Source of the DNA: JAIVHC01 sp049975505
GTDB taxonomy: Bacteria; Desulfobacterota; Desulfuromonadia; Desulfuromonadales; Desulfuromonadaceae
Assembly (NCBI GenBank): GCA_049975505.1
Contig: JBNGCY010000107.1
Coordinates: 1-5,299 of the forward strand
Reading direction: 5' to 3'
Length of the DNA: 5,299 nucleotides
Of this stretch, positions 1-5,299 are shown in pieces. The position numbers were made by a program, and so were the translations under genes. The notes under the pieces are model-generated. The model made no database searches. It saw nothing but the letters and a program-made list of their open reading frames with translations, and was not told where the DNA came from. Within the stretch, counting starts at the first letter, position 1. Each line of letters starts with the position of its first letter.

Positions 1-839
1 TTGTCATGGATTCTGATACCCGCGCCATTGTCGATGTAAACAATGCCACCTCCACAGTATCTGGATATTCAAAAGAAGAACTGCTGCACATGAAAATGAA
101 CGATCTGATTGAGATGCCCAAGAGGAGATATGACCTTCTCAGTTGTGATGCAAATGCTGCGGGGAGTGGCAAAGACGGCAACCTGAAGTGCAAATCAGGC
201 ATGAAAATCGCGGTTGATATCAGTTGCAGCAATGTGAGCGTTCAGGGCAGAAATCTTACGCAGTGCATTTTTCACGATATATCTCTACGCAAACACACCG
301 AGGAGACCCTGCGCTTCATGGCAAACCATGACCCGCTCACCAGACTCCCGAATCGCAATCTTCTGGCCAGACACCTCGAACAGGCCCTTCACCACGCGCA
401 GAAAGACTCACATGTGGTGGCGGTGTGTTTTGTGGATCTGAATAAATTCAAGCAGGTCAACGATATATTCGGACATGAGGCCGGAGACACCATCCTGAAA
501 AATTTCGCCGCCCGTCTTTCCTCCTCAATCCGCTCCAGTGATATCGCTGCGCGTCTCGGTGGTGACGAGTTTATCTTTATTCTGGATAATCTCAATGATG
601 CGGATGCGGCGGTAAAGATAGTCAGAAAAATCATCCCGCACTTAAACCTTCCCTACGGGATTGGGGAGAAGAGTATAGAAGTGAACTGCAGCATCGGCAT
701 AAGCACATACCCGGCTGCCGGCACTACTGCGCTGGAGTTGATGCATATCGCAGACAAAGCAATGTATCACGCCAAAAACAATGGAATGATTTTTTATCTC
801 TGGCCGGTCAGAGACGCCAGAAATGGAAGAAAAAACTAG
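1..839 (+). CDS. PAS-GGDEF diguanylate cyclase, 5'-truncated by window edge
   Basis: Predicted diguanylate cyclase, making cyclic di-GMP from two GTP under control of an N-terminal PAS sensor. Residues are counted from the ATG at base 6. Residues 1 to about 92 are the later part of a PAS domain (VNNATSTVSGYSKEEL) with its PAC-like exit HDISLRKHTEETLR. The GGDEF domain follows from about residue 105 (NHDPLTRLPNR). It has the metal-binding aspartate in FVDLNKFKQVND (D144), guanine-contacting N152 and D161, and an intact GGDEF signature at 185-189. An RSSD motif (176-179) lies exactly five residues before GGDEF, the position of the allosteric inhibitory I-site, so product feedback is expected. 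No EAL domain follows. The frame is open to the left edge (GTC at 3-5) and the PAS domain lacks its first strand, so the ATG at 6 is very unlikely to be the start and more sensor domains may lie upstream. The C-terminal tail (MIFYLWPVRDARNGRKN) departs from the usual GRNR-type ending. The TAG stop interlocks with that of the facing gene. Confidence 0.93.
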   Translation, partial: VMDSDTRAIVDVNNATSTVSGYSKEELLHMKMNDLIEMPKRRYDLLSCDANAAGSGKDGNLKCKSGMKIAVDISCSNVSVQGRNLTQCIFHDISLRKHTEETLRFMANHDPLTRLPNRNLLARHLEQALHHAQKDSHVVAVCFVDLNKFKQVNDIFGHEAGDTILKNFAARLSSSIRSSDIAARLGGDEFIFILDNLNDADAAVKIVRKIIPHLNLPYGIGEKSIEVNCSIGISTYPAAGTTALELMHIADKAMYHAKNNGMIFYLWPVRDARNGRKN

Positions 840-1303
840 AATATAGCGGCCAGGCGTTCGTATGACTGTTTAAGACGCATGGAAAGGCAGAACAGCATCC
901 CCTTCATGAGACGGTTGCTCAACTCCGGATAATCCCGATTCAAGGTATCAAAACTCTCCTGTTCCAGGATCAGGACGCTGCATTCCTCCAACGCGGTGGC
1001 AGTAACAGGGCGCTTCTCCCTGGAGAGCAGGCTCACAATGCCGATAAGTGACTCGGGTCCGTATACGCCGACCACGACCTGTTTGCCCTTGAACTCGGTC
1101 TCTTTTTTTGTTTCCACACGTCCGCGGGTGATAAAAGCGATAAAATAGGAAGTATCTCCCTCGATCCAGATATTTTCGCCTGCAGCATAACTGCTGCATT
1201 TGAAGAAACCGCGCAGCTGCTTAATATCCTCTTCAGTGAGAAAGTGAAAGAAACGGAAATCCCGCTTCATCTGCATACACTGATCCTCTTGCATCGGCAC
1301 CAT
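836..1303 (-). CDS. Stand-alone cyclic-nucleotide-binding-like (Crp/cNMP fold) protein
   Basis: A 155-residue protein consisting of one cNMP-binding-type beta-barrel (about residues 16-125) and a C-terminal helix (about 127-152). It stops where a Crp/Fnr regulator would begin its helix-turn-helix, so it is not a DNA-binding regulator in itself. Family features seen: N-terminal FFHFLTEEDIKQL, then YAAGENIWIEGDTSYFIAFITRGRV, where family members carry G-x-x-[IL]-x-x-x-G-D, and then the phosphate-binding cassette region LIGIVSLLSREKRPVTATA (87-103). That cassette normally reads G-E-x-x-L...R-[ST]-A. Here the glutamate is Ile89 and the Ser/Thr is Pro99, so canonical cAMP/cGMP binding is doubtful. 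No signal peptide is seen, so it is probably cytoplasmic. Its ATG overlaps the mlaC stop by one base (TAATG), with AGGGA six bases upstream. An internal ATG at 1274-1276 (Met10) has a stronger AGAGGA seven bases upstream and is an alternative start. It is the last gene of the mla operon. Its role is unknown; a regulatory or partner-binding subunit for the transporter is inference. Confidence 0.85.
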   Translation of the reverse strand: MVPMQEDQCMQMKRDFRFFHFLTEEDIKQLRGFFKCSSYAAGENIWIEGDTSYFIAFITRGRVETKKETEFKGKQVVVGVYGPESLIGIVSLLSREKRPVTATALEECSVLILEQESFDTLNRDYPELSNRLMKGMLFCLSMRLKQSYERLAAIF

Positions 1304-1989
1304 TATACGTCCCTGTCTTCTTCAGCATGGAGCTGCTTCAGCTCCGCAAGCTTAGCCCGCATATCTTCCAGCAGTCCGGATATCTCTTTTTTACGCAGCA
1401 CACTCGAGTAAGTACTGCGGTAATTACGCACCAGACTTACTTCCTCGATCACTACATCGTACACCTGCCACTCATCCCCCTGCTGAAGCATTTTATACGA
1501 GATGGGGATCTCATCCCCGCTTTCCATGGCAATGTAGGTATCCACCATGGCGCGGTTCTGGCGGATCTGTTCATTGCCGAAGCGGATTTTCTGATCCGTG
1601 TACTCTTTAACCCTACCGATATAGGTTTCTTCCAAAAGCGAAGAAAACAGCTCGATAAACTCTTCGCGCTCCTGCGGCGTGGCCCGGTGCCAGTACGGCC
1701 CCAGAACTCCCTGAGACATCACTTCAAAATTGAACTTATCCCGCACCAGGGCGGTTACCTTCTCACGCCACTGTGCTCCTGTTCCCCGGGTTTGTAATTG
1801 TGTGATGATTTTATCGATGGTCTGCTTAATTTCGTATGCCGGCCCTGATTCCCGCACATTGGCGTCAATCTCAATATTAGCTTTTGCGCTGTCCGAATCG
1901 AAATCTGCACACATGCCGTTCAGGGGACCCAGGCACAGGGTCAGCATTAAAATCCAACTCCATATCAATCCATTAAATCCAGGCCTCAT
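1303..1989 (-). CDS. mlaC: MlaC, periplasmic phospholipid-binding carrier
   Basis: MlaC/Ttg2D family (Tol_Tol_Ttg2) periplasmic protein that shuttles phospholipid between outer-membrane MlaA and the inner-membrane MlaFED-type complex. The 228-residue product starts with a Sec signal peptide: a hydrophobic core around residues 7-22 and a likely cleavage after NGMCA (residue 28). The mature part shows family landmarks: FNFEVMSQGVLGPYW, RATPQEREEFIELFSSLL, EETYIGRVKEYT, ISYKMLQQGDEWQVYDV and EEVSLVRNYRSTYSSVLRK. A charged C-terminal helix ends the protein. The start at 1987-1989 was chosen because ATG is preceded by GGAG at 2000-2003 (10-nt spacing) and puts the signal peptide at the N terminus. 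The frame stays open to a GTG at 2038-2040, but that has no ribosome binding site and would add 17 residues before the signal peptide. It follows mlaA by 67 nt and overlaps the next gene by one base. Family assignment is firm; the direction of lipid transport is not readable from sequence. Confidence 0.92.
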   Translation of the reverse strand: MRPGFNGLIWSWILMLTLCLGPLNGMCADFDSDSAKANIEIDANVRESGPAYEIKQTIDKIITQLQTRGTGAQWREKVTALVRDKFNFEVMSQGVLGPYWHRATPQEREEFIELFSSLLEETYIGRVKEYTDQKIRFGNEQIRQNRAMVDTYIAMESGDEIPISYKMLQQGDEWQVYDVVIEEVSLVRNYRSTYSSVLRKKEISGLLEDMRAKLAELKQLHAEEDRDV

Positions 1990-2056
1990 ATTTAATATTC
2001 TCCGTATCAAAAGGGATATCTCAAGCAAAACAAGCCTCACGCCAGGTGCCGGATTG

Positions 2057-2893
2057 TTATTCGTTCACCTGCGCGGCGCGTCTCTGCAGATACGCATCCC
2101 GGATAAACAGGTACGGATCCAGTTGCTCGGCCACAATACTTTCATATGTATCTTTGTCAAGGGATATAGCGTTCACCACGTCAATCCCTTTGGCTACAAG
2201 CTGGCCATCGCGGTGAAGAGTCCAATATAGGGGATCAGTATAATACTGCGGCACCAAGGCAACACCATCACGCAGAGTAGATGGCCCGAGTACAGGTAAA
2301 ACCAGATAAAAACCGTTCCCTACTCCATAGTGTCCAAGCACCTGCCCCAGGTCCTCCTCCTGTTTGCGCAGATCCCACCAGTTTTTTGCCGGGTCGTAAA
2401 ATCCGGCCACGCCGATCGTGGTATTGATAACCAAACGCGACAGCTCAACCAAGCTCTGGGAAAACTTGAGCTGGAGCAGACTGCTGATTGCGCGCAGAGG
2501 AGATTTGATATTGTCAAACATGCGGCTGATTCCGGAGCGAAGCGGGGTTGGAACCACCCTAAACACCCTGGCTGCCGGCTTAAGAATATAGAAATAGCCT
2601 TTGTCGTTAAGCCAGAATACGGCGCGGTTCACCGGTTCAAGGGGATCAGACCATTCTTCATCCCATGCACCCTCGCCATAAAGATCGTCAGAAAACAGGT
2701 CATCCGCAGATGAATCTTCATAGGCTGAACCGGCATCCCGCATCTGCGTCTTCGGTGCTGCGGTTTCCGGCACGGAAGGATTCTCCCCGGCACCGGCATA
2801 AACGGCACTGAAGAACACAAGGGCTAACACCACCGCCCCCAGAAAAACTATTTTTCGCCAGAAGAGGACATGTCTGAATTTGTTTTTCCGCAT
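2057..2893 (-). CDS. mlaA: MlaA/VacJ outer-membrane phospholipid removal protein, without lipobox
   Basis: MlaA (VacJ) family protein, the outer-membrane component that admits outer-leaflet phospholipid through a central channel and passes it to MlaC. The domain spans about residues 80-270 with strong family motifs: SDPLEPVNRAVFWLND (82-97), IKSPLRAISSLLQLK, LVINTTIGVAGFYDPA (154-169), EEDLGQVLGHYGVGNGFYLV, and VLPVLGPSTLRDG (198-210). The N terminus is a signal peptide (basic start, hydrophobic core about 14-30), probably cut after AVYA (residue 33). Unlike E. coli MlaA, which is a lipoprotein, this product has no lipobox cysteine and in fact no cysteine anywhere, so it should be processed by signal peptidase I and not lipidated. 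Between signal and domain is an acidic, probably disordered linker (about 35-81). The start ATG has GAGAAGG about 9 nt upstream. It lies 35 nt after mlaD and 67 nt before mlaC, placing all Mla compartments in one operon. Confidence 0.95.
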   Translation of the reverse strand: MRKNKFRHVLFWRKIVFLGAVVLALVFFSAVYAGAGENPSVPETAAPKTQMRDAGSAYEDSSADDLFSDDLYGEGAWDEEWSDPLEPVNRAVFWLNDKGYFYILKPAARVFRVVPTPLRSGISRMFDNIKSPLRAISSLLQLKFSQSLVELSRLVINTTIGVAGFYDPAKNWWDLRKQEEDLGQVLGHYGVGNGFYLVLPVLGPSTLRDGVALVPQYYTDPLYWTLHRDGQLVAKGIDVVNAISLDKDTYESIVAEQLDPYLFIRDAYLQRRAAQVNE

Positions 2894-2895
2894 AT

Positions 2896-2908
2896 AGAAG
2901 AACCTTCT
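2896..2908 (-). repeat. Small inverted repeat overlapping the mlaA ribosome binding site
   Basis: On the minus strand AGAAG-GTT-CTTCT can form a 5-bp hairpin with a 3-nt loop. One arm and the loop contain the AAGG of the mlaA Shine-Dalgarno. It lies in the 35-nt mlaD-mlaA gap and has no U-run, so it is not a terminator. Stability is modest, and an effect on mlaA translation is speculation. Confidence 0.3.
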
Positions 2909-2928
2909 CAGCTACAGGAATGCTCAAC

Positions 2929-3372
2929 CTAGTTTTCGAAAATGTACTTGCTGAGCAATTCTTCAAAATTGATAGCGGATTCTGTCTCAAATATTTCTCC
3001 GCCATCTTCGATCAGATCAAACGACCCCCCGGGGAGGATGCTGATGTAGCGGTCTCCAATTATACCGGAGGTGCGAATAGACGCAATGCAGTCTTCCTGG
3101 AGTTTCACCTCGGGTTTTATATGCATGGTAACCATCGCCTCGTAGGTCTCGTGATTGAGCCGGATGTCTGCCACCTTCCCGACATTTACCCCGGCAATTT
3201 CCACGGAGGCCCCCTGTTTAAGCCCCGCCACAGAACCGAAGCGTGCATTCACGGTATAGGTCTTATCGTTGAATATCTTCACATCACCGAGCTTAACCGA
3301 CATGAACACAAAGCAGGCAAAGCCGAACAACATAAACAAGCCGACAACCACCTCAAGGTTAAAACGTTTCAT
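2929..3372 (-). CDS. mlaD: MlaD, MCE-domain periplasmic substrate-binding subunit
   Basis: Single-MCE-domain protein of the Mla transporter. Family members form a hexameric ring on the periplasmic face of the permease, with a hydrophobic central pore for lipid. The 147-residue product has one N-terminal membrane anchor (about residues 8-25), then the MCE domain (about 38-116): YTVNARFGSVAGLKQGASVE, IAGVNVGKVADIRL, and SIRTSGIIGDRYISILPGG. The IIG at 104-106 occupies the place of the pore-loop leucines of E. coli MlaD. It ends with a short helix (INFEELLSKYIF), where the E. coli protein continues into a disordered tail, so this version is shorter (about 147 against 183 residues). The start at 3370-3372 was chosen because it gives the anchor its usual N-terminal position and has GGAGGAG at 3383-3389 (10 nt away). 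An upstream ATG at 3427-3429 would add a 19-residue polar extension inside the mlaF gene. The coding region overlaps mlaF by 14 nt, suggesting translational coupling. Confidence 0.94.
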   Translation of the reverse strand: MKRFNLEVVVGLFMLFGFACFVFMSVKLGDVKIFNDKTYTVNARFGSVAGLKQGASVEIAGVNVGKVADIRLNHETYEAMVTMHIKPEVKLQEDCIASIRTSGIIGDRYISILPGGSFDLIEDGGEIFETESAINFEELLSKYIFEN

Positions 3373-4156
3373 AAAGAAGGGACTCCTCCGTTTCACTGCT
3401 GTATATCGGCCCCATGGTCTCAAGGACAAAGGAGCGAATCAGGGGATCATCAGATAACTGGAATGCCTCTGGAGAGAGCGGCCCGTGCAGACGCCCCTCC
3501 GCCATCAGAGCCACATAATCCGAAAGTTTGAAAATTTTCGGCACATCATGACTTACAATTACCGCAGTGTAGTTAAGCTGCTGCTGCGTCTGATAAAACA
3601 GGCGGTATATTTCGTTACTCTTATTCACATCGAGCCCGGTAGTGGGTTCATCGAAAAACACCACCTCCGGGTCGAGCATCAGTGCACGCGCAAGGCCCAC
3701 ACGTTTTTTCATCCCGCCACTGAGCTGGGCAGGGAACTTCTCCTCCTGCCCTTCGAGCCCCATCAGGGCAAGTTTCTCCTCCACCGCCACCTTGATATCT
3801 TTTTCTTTGATATGGGTACGTTCGCGCAGCGGCAGGGCGACATTGTCGTAGACATTCATCGAATCAAACAGAGCCACATTCTGAAACAGAACTCCGAAAG
3901 AGCTGCGAATCTCCTGCATCTGTGCCTTGGAACAGTGGGCAAGATCGTGCCCGAAAACCCTCACCTGGCCGCTGTCAGGCTTAAGCAGACCGAGCATGTG
4001 CTTGAGGATCACACTTTTCCCCTGACCGCTCGCCCCGACAATTACCGTGGTGGTTCCGGCAGGGATCTGCAGATTAACCCCGTCCAGCACAACCTGGGAG
4101 CCAAAGGATTTACATACATCCTTAAGCTCGATTATACACTTTCTATCCTGCTCCAA
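3359..4156 (-). CDS. mlaF: MlaF, ABC transporter ATPase of the Mla system (TTG start)
   Basis: Cytoplasmic ATP-binding subunit that pairs with MlaE and powers lipid transfer. All ABC motifs are present in the 265-residue product: Walker A GASGQGKS (41-48), Q-loop Q92 in LFQNVALFDSM, signature LSGGMKKRVGLARAL (145-159), Walker B VVFFDE (165-170) with D-loop GLD, and switch histidine H203 in VSHD. The C-terminal segment after about residue 225 (LSPEAFQLSDDPLIRSFVLE) resembles the tail that in E. coli MlaF reaches across to the partner subunit and MlaB; no MlaB gene is present here. Translation must begin at TTG (4154-4156). It has GGAG at 4164-4167 with a good 7-nt spacing, and the next in-frame ATG (residue 54) lies beyond Walker A. 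The nearby ATG at 4167-4169 is in another frame. The gene starts 45 nt after mlaE ends and overlaps mlaD by 14 nt. Confidence 0.96.
   Translation of the reverse strand: MEQDRKCIIELKDVCKSFGSQVVLDGVNLQIPAGTTTVIVGASGQGKSVILKHMLGLLKPDSGQVRVFGHDLAHCSKAQMQEIRSSFGVLFQNVALFDSMNVYDNVALPLRERTHIKEKDIKVAVEEKLALMGLEGQEEKFPAQLSGGMKKRVGLARALMLDPEVVFFDEPTTGLDVNKSNEIYRLFYQTQQQLNYTAVIVSHDVPKIFKLSDYVALMAEGRLHGPLSPEAFQLSDDPLIRSFVLETMGPIYSSETEESLLYETF
3383..3389 (-). promoter_or_regulatory. Strong ribosome binding site of mlaD inside the mlaF end
   Basis: GGAGGAG on the minus strand lies within the last codons of mlaF, 10 nt upstream of the mlaD ATG at 3370-3372. It is the strongest Shine-Dalgarno match in the operon. 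That fits MlaD being needed in excess (six per complex, against two each of MlaE and MlaF in known structures), although the spacing is a little long. Confidence 0.65.
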
Positions 4157-4163
4157 AATTAAA

Positions 4164-4167
4164 CTCC
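4164..4167 (-). promoter_or_regulatory. Ribosome binding site deciding the mlaF TTG start
   Basis: GGAG on the minus strand lies 7 nt upstream of the TTG at 4154-4156. It supports that rare start codon, since no in-frame ATG or GTG occurs between it and Walker A at a usable position. Confidence 0.7.
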
Positions 4168-4201
4168 ATCCGATCTGTTGAGTAAGGTGGACGGCTGTTT
4201 G

Positions 4202-4999
4202 CTACAGCATAATGGCACTTACCAGATAATCCCACACCAGGACGGACACCGATGCCATCACCACCGCCTTAGTGGTGGTGCGGCTCACCCCCTGTGCTCC
4301 GAACCCGCCATCGCGCTCGAGATGAAGATAAAAACCGCGCGCGGAGGAGATCCACACCATCAACAGACCGAACACGAAAGATTTCACGAAGCCCATCTCC
4401 AGGTCCTGCCAGACCACGTTTTTGTACATCCCCTGGAAATATGCCCCTCCACTCACATCAAACAGATGCACGCCCACCAGATACCCCCCGAAAATGCCCA
4501 CCACGTCAAAGATACATACGAGTAAAGGCATAGAAATAAGGGCTGCGAGAAGCTTGGGGGCAATAAGGTAGCGAAACGGATCAATCGCCATACATTCCAG
4601 GGCGTCAATCTGCTCGCTGTTGCGCATGATTCCCACTTCGGCGCAGATAGCCGACCCGGCACGCCCGATAACCATGAGGGCCGCGAGCACCGGACCGAGT
4701 TCACGAATCAGGCTGATGGCTACGGCTGCGCCCAGAAAACCCACCGAACCGAACTTATTCAAGGTATAGTATCCCTGCAGAGCGAGCACCATACCGGTAA
4801 AAAGACCGGTAAAAATGATAACGTAGAGTGAATTGGCCCCGATGAAGCGGATCTGGCTGATGACGGGACGTAATTTATACGGCGGCCTGAGTACGGCAAG
4901 CATGCTCGTGAGCAAAAACAGGCCCAGGCGGCCGTACCACGCAAAAAAATACATGGTTTCGGCGCCGAGGCGTGCTATGTATTTTGTTACCGATTTCAT
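4202..4999 (-). CDS. mlaE: MlaE, inner-membrane permease of the Mla transporter
   Basis: MlaE/YrbE-family permease, the membrane subunit of the Mla ABC transporter, working as a dimer with MlaF on the cytoplasmic side and the MlaD ring on the periplasmic side. The 265-residue product matches the family length (E. coli about 260). An amphipathic/hydrophobic N-terminal helix (about 17-37) is followed by membrane segments near 56-76, 86-113, 147-180 and 203-221, with a last one at about 244-263. The family's most conserved stretch is clear: ELGPVLAALMVIGRAGSAIC, then AEVGIMRNSEQIDALECMAI and DP (100-141), the region that contacts the ATPase. There is no N-terminal STAS domain fused to it, a fusion seen in some relatives. 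The ATG at 4997-4999 is the only reasonable start: the frame closes at a TAA a few codons upstream. The ribosome binding site is weak (GGTG about 8 nt away, AGGAAAG further upstream). It is the first gene of the operon, about 120 nt downstream of the predicted promoter start. Confidence 0.96.
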   Translation of the reverse strand: MKSVTKYIARLGAETMYFFAWYGRLGLFLLTSMLAVLRPPYKLRPVISQIRFIGANSLYVIIFTGLFTGMVLALQGYYTLNKFGSVGFLGAAVAISLIRELGPVLAALMVIGRAGSAICAEVGIMRNSEQIDALECMAIDPFRYLIAPKLLAALISMPLLVCIFDVVGIFGGYLVGVHLFDVSGGAYFQGMYKNVVWQDLEMGFVKSFVFGLLMVWISSARGFYLHLERDGGFGAQGVSRTTTKAVVMASVSVLVWDYLVSAIML

Positions 5000-5127
5000 T
5001 ATCGATACACCAACTTTCCTGCTTTTGGCTTACACCTGGTTCTACAGGCTATTCAGTCATGCCCGAATCCATCCCCAGTACTTCTTTTCCCCGGATCCAT
5101 CGGAACATTTTCTACACATGGTGGGCC

Positions 5128-5156
5128 ATATTAGTACAGTCCGGCTATATTGTCGA
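5128..5156 (-). promoter_or_regulatory. Predicted sigma70-type promoter of the mla operon
   Basis: Reading the minus strand, TCGACA (5151-5156, 5 of 6 match to TTGACA) is followed after exactly 17 bases by TAATAT (5128-5133, 4 of 6 match to TATAAT). Transcription would begin near 5121 and leave an untranslated leader of about 120 nt before mlaE. It is the best-spaced candidate found by eye in the 300 bases upstream of the operon. This is a motif match, not a demonstrated promoter. Confidence 0.5.
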
Positions 5157-5188
5157 GCAAGATTGGTAACAGAACTCTAACCGTTTTC

Positions 5189-5201
5189 CAGCTATTAGCT
5201 G
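5189..5201. repeat. 13-bp palindrome upstream of the mla promoter
   Basis: CAGCTA-T-TAGCTG is a perfect inverted repeat with 6-bp arms and a 1-bp centre. Its centre lies about 40 bp upstream of the predicted -35 box, roughly position -74 relative to the predicted start, where an activator could bind. A chance occurrence in AT-rich spacer DNA is possible. No known operator is recognised. Confidence 0.35.
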
Positions 5202-5299
5202 CATAAAAATGTGCATGTAAAGGCATTTTATTAGACTTGCCTTAAACCCCTTGTAATTGCACTTCAGCGAACATACTCTACTTACCCGCACATGACCCC

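Larger units (their letters stand above)
5000..5299. other. Intergenic region upstream of mlaE
   Basis: No convincing gene was found. The stretch is AT-richer than its neighbours, especially 5161-5285. It holds the predicted operon promoter (5128-5156), the palindrome at 5189-5201, a short interrupted repeat (AAGGCA 5220-5225 with TGCCTT 5238-5243) and the mlaE leader (5000 to about 5121). On the minus strand two of three frames entering from the right edge close within about 20 bases. An upstream gene may therefore end just outside or at the window edge, but this cannot be decided here. Confidence 0.6.

Noticed and set aside
1990..2056. mlaA-mlaC gap as a terminator or internal promoter
   Set aside because: The 67-nt gap has only a short GCTTG direct repeat and the mlaC ribosome binding site, with no stable hairpin or paired -35/-10 boxes.
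2920..4162. Long plus-strand open frames opposite mlaD and mlaF (up to 225 codons)
   Set aside because: They lie wholly antisense to genes with clear family motifs and show no domain-like sequence of their own. They are by-products of the minus-strand codon pattern.
5057..5119. 20-codon leader ORF in the mlaE 5' region (starts MCRKCSDG)
   Set aside because: Its ATG lies almost at the predicted transcription start and has no ribosome binding site. The peptide has no attenuator-like run of one amino acid and no following terminator hairpin was seen.
5220..5243. AAGGCA / TGCCTT inverted repeat as a terminator of an upstream minus-strand gene
   Set aside because: The stem is only 6 bp with a 12-base loop, and the nearest T-run is about 10 bases further on, so it is too weak to call.
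5145..5297. Minus-strand frame open from the right edge for about 50 codons
   Set aside because: The translation is Cys-rich and lacks any recognisable domain, lies in AT-rich DNA, and would run through the predicted promoter. A 3' end of an upstream gene cannot be fully excluded, but there is no support for it.

Overview
The window comes from a diderm (Gram-negative) bacterium. Most of it is one leftward (minus-strand) operon encoding a complete-looking Mla-type phospholipid transport pathway between the outer and inner membranes, which needs two membranes to make sense. The operon carries the outer-membrane component (MlaA/VacJ) and the periplasmic carrier (MlaC) together with the inner-membrane ABC/MCE complex, in the order E-F-D-A-C, and has no MlaB. 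In E. coli the order is mlaFEDCB, with mlaA elsewhere. The E-F-D-A-C layout and the protein sequences feel like a Desulfobacterota/Desulfuromonadota ('deltaproteobacterial') organism, but this is a low-confidence impression without a database search.

Layout, left to right. Bases 1-839 (+) hold the 3' part of a PAS-GGDEF diguanylate cyclase gene, cut by the left window edge. Bases 836-1303 (-) hold a small stand-alone cyclic-nucleotide-binding-like domain protein with no DNA-binding domain. Bases 1303-1989 (-) are mlaC, 2057-2893 (-) mlaA, 2929-3372 (-) mlaD, 3359-4156 (-) mlaF and 4202-4999 (-) mlaE. Bases 5000-5299 have no convincing gene. They contain a good sigma70-like promoter facing mlaE (-35 at 5151-5156, -10 at 5128-5133, 17-bp spacer) and a 13-bp palindrome just upstream of it.

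How the genes should work together (from family knowledge): MlaA in the outer membrane takes up mislocalised phospholipid from the outer leaflet. MlaC carries it across the periplasm to the hexameric MCE ring of MlaD. MlaE (permease) and MlaF (ATPase) couple ATP hydrolysis to lipid movement at the inner membrane. Spacing is tight throughout: mlaF/mlaD overlap by 14 nt, mlaC and the small cNMP-domain gene overlap by 1 nt as TAATG, and the other gaps are 35-67 nt. Co-transcription from the promoter near 5121-5156 is therefore likely.

The points that deserve a second look are: an MlaA with no lipobox cysteine (no cysteine at all); the missing MlaB; and the translationally coupled cNMP-like domain protein, whose phosphate-binding cassette is degenerate. 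That last gene converges on a diguanylate cyclase gene with the two TAG stop codons interlocked in a single CTAG. No mobile element, CRISPR array, tRNA or rRNA was seen.
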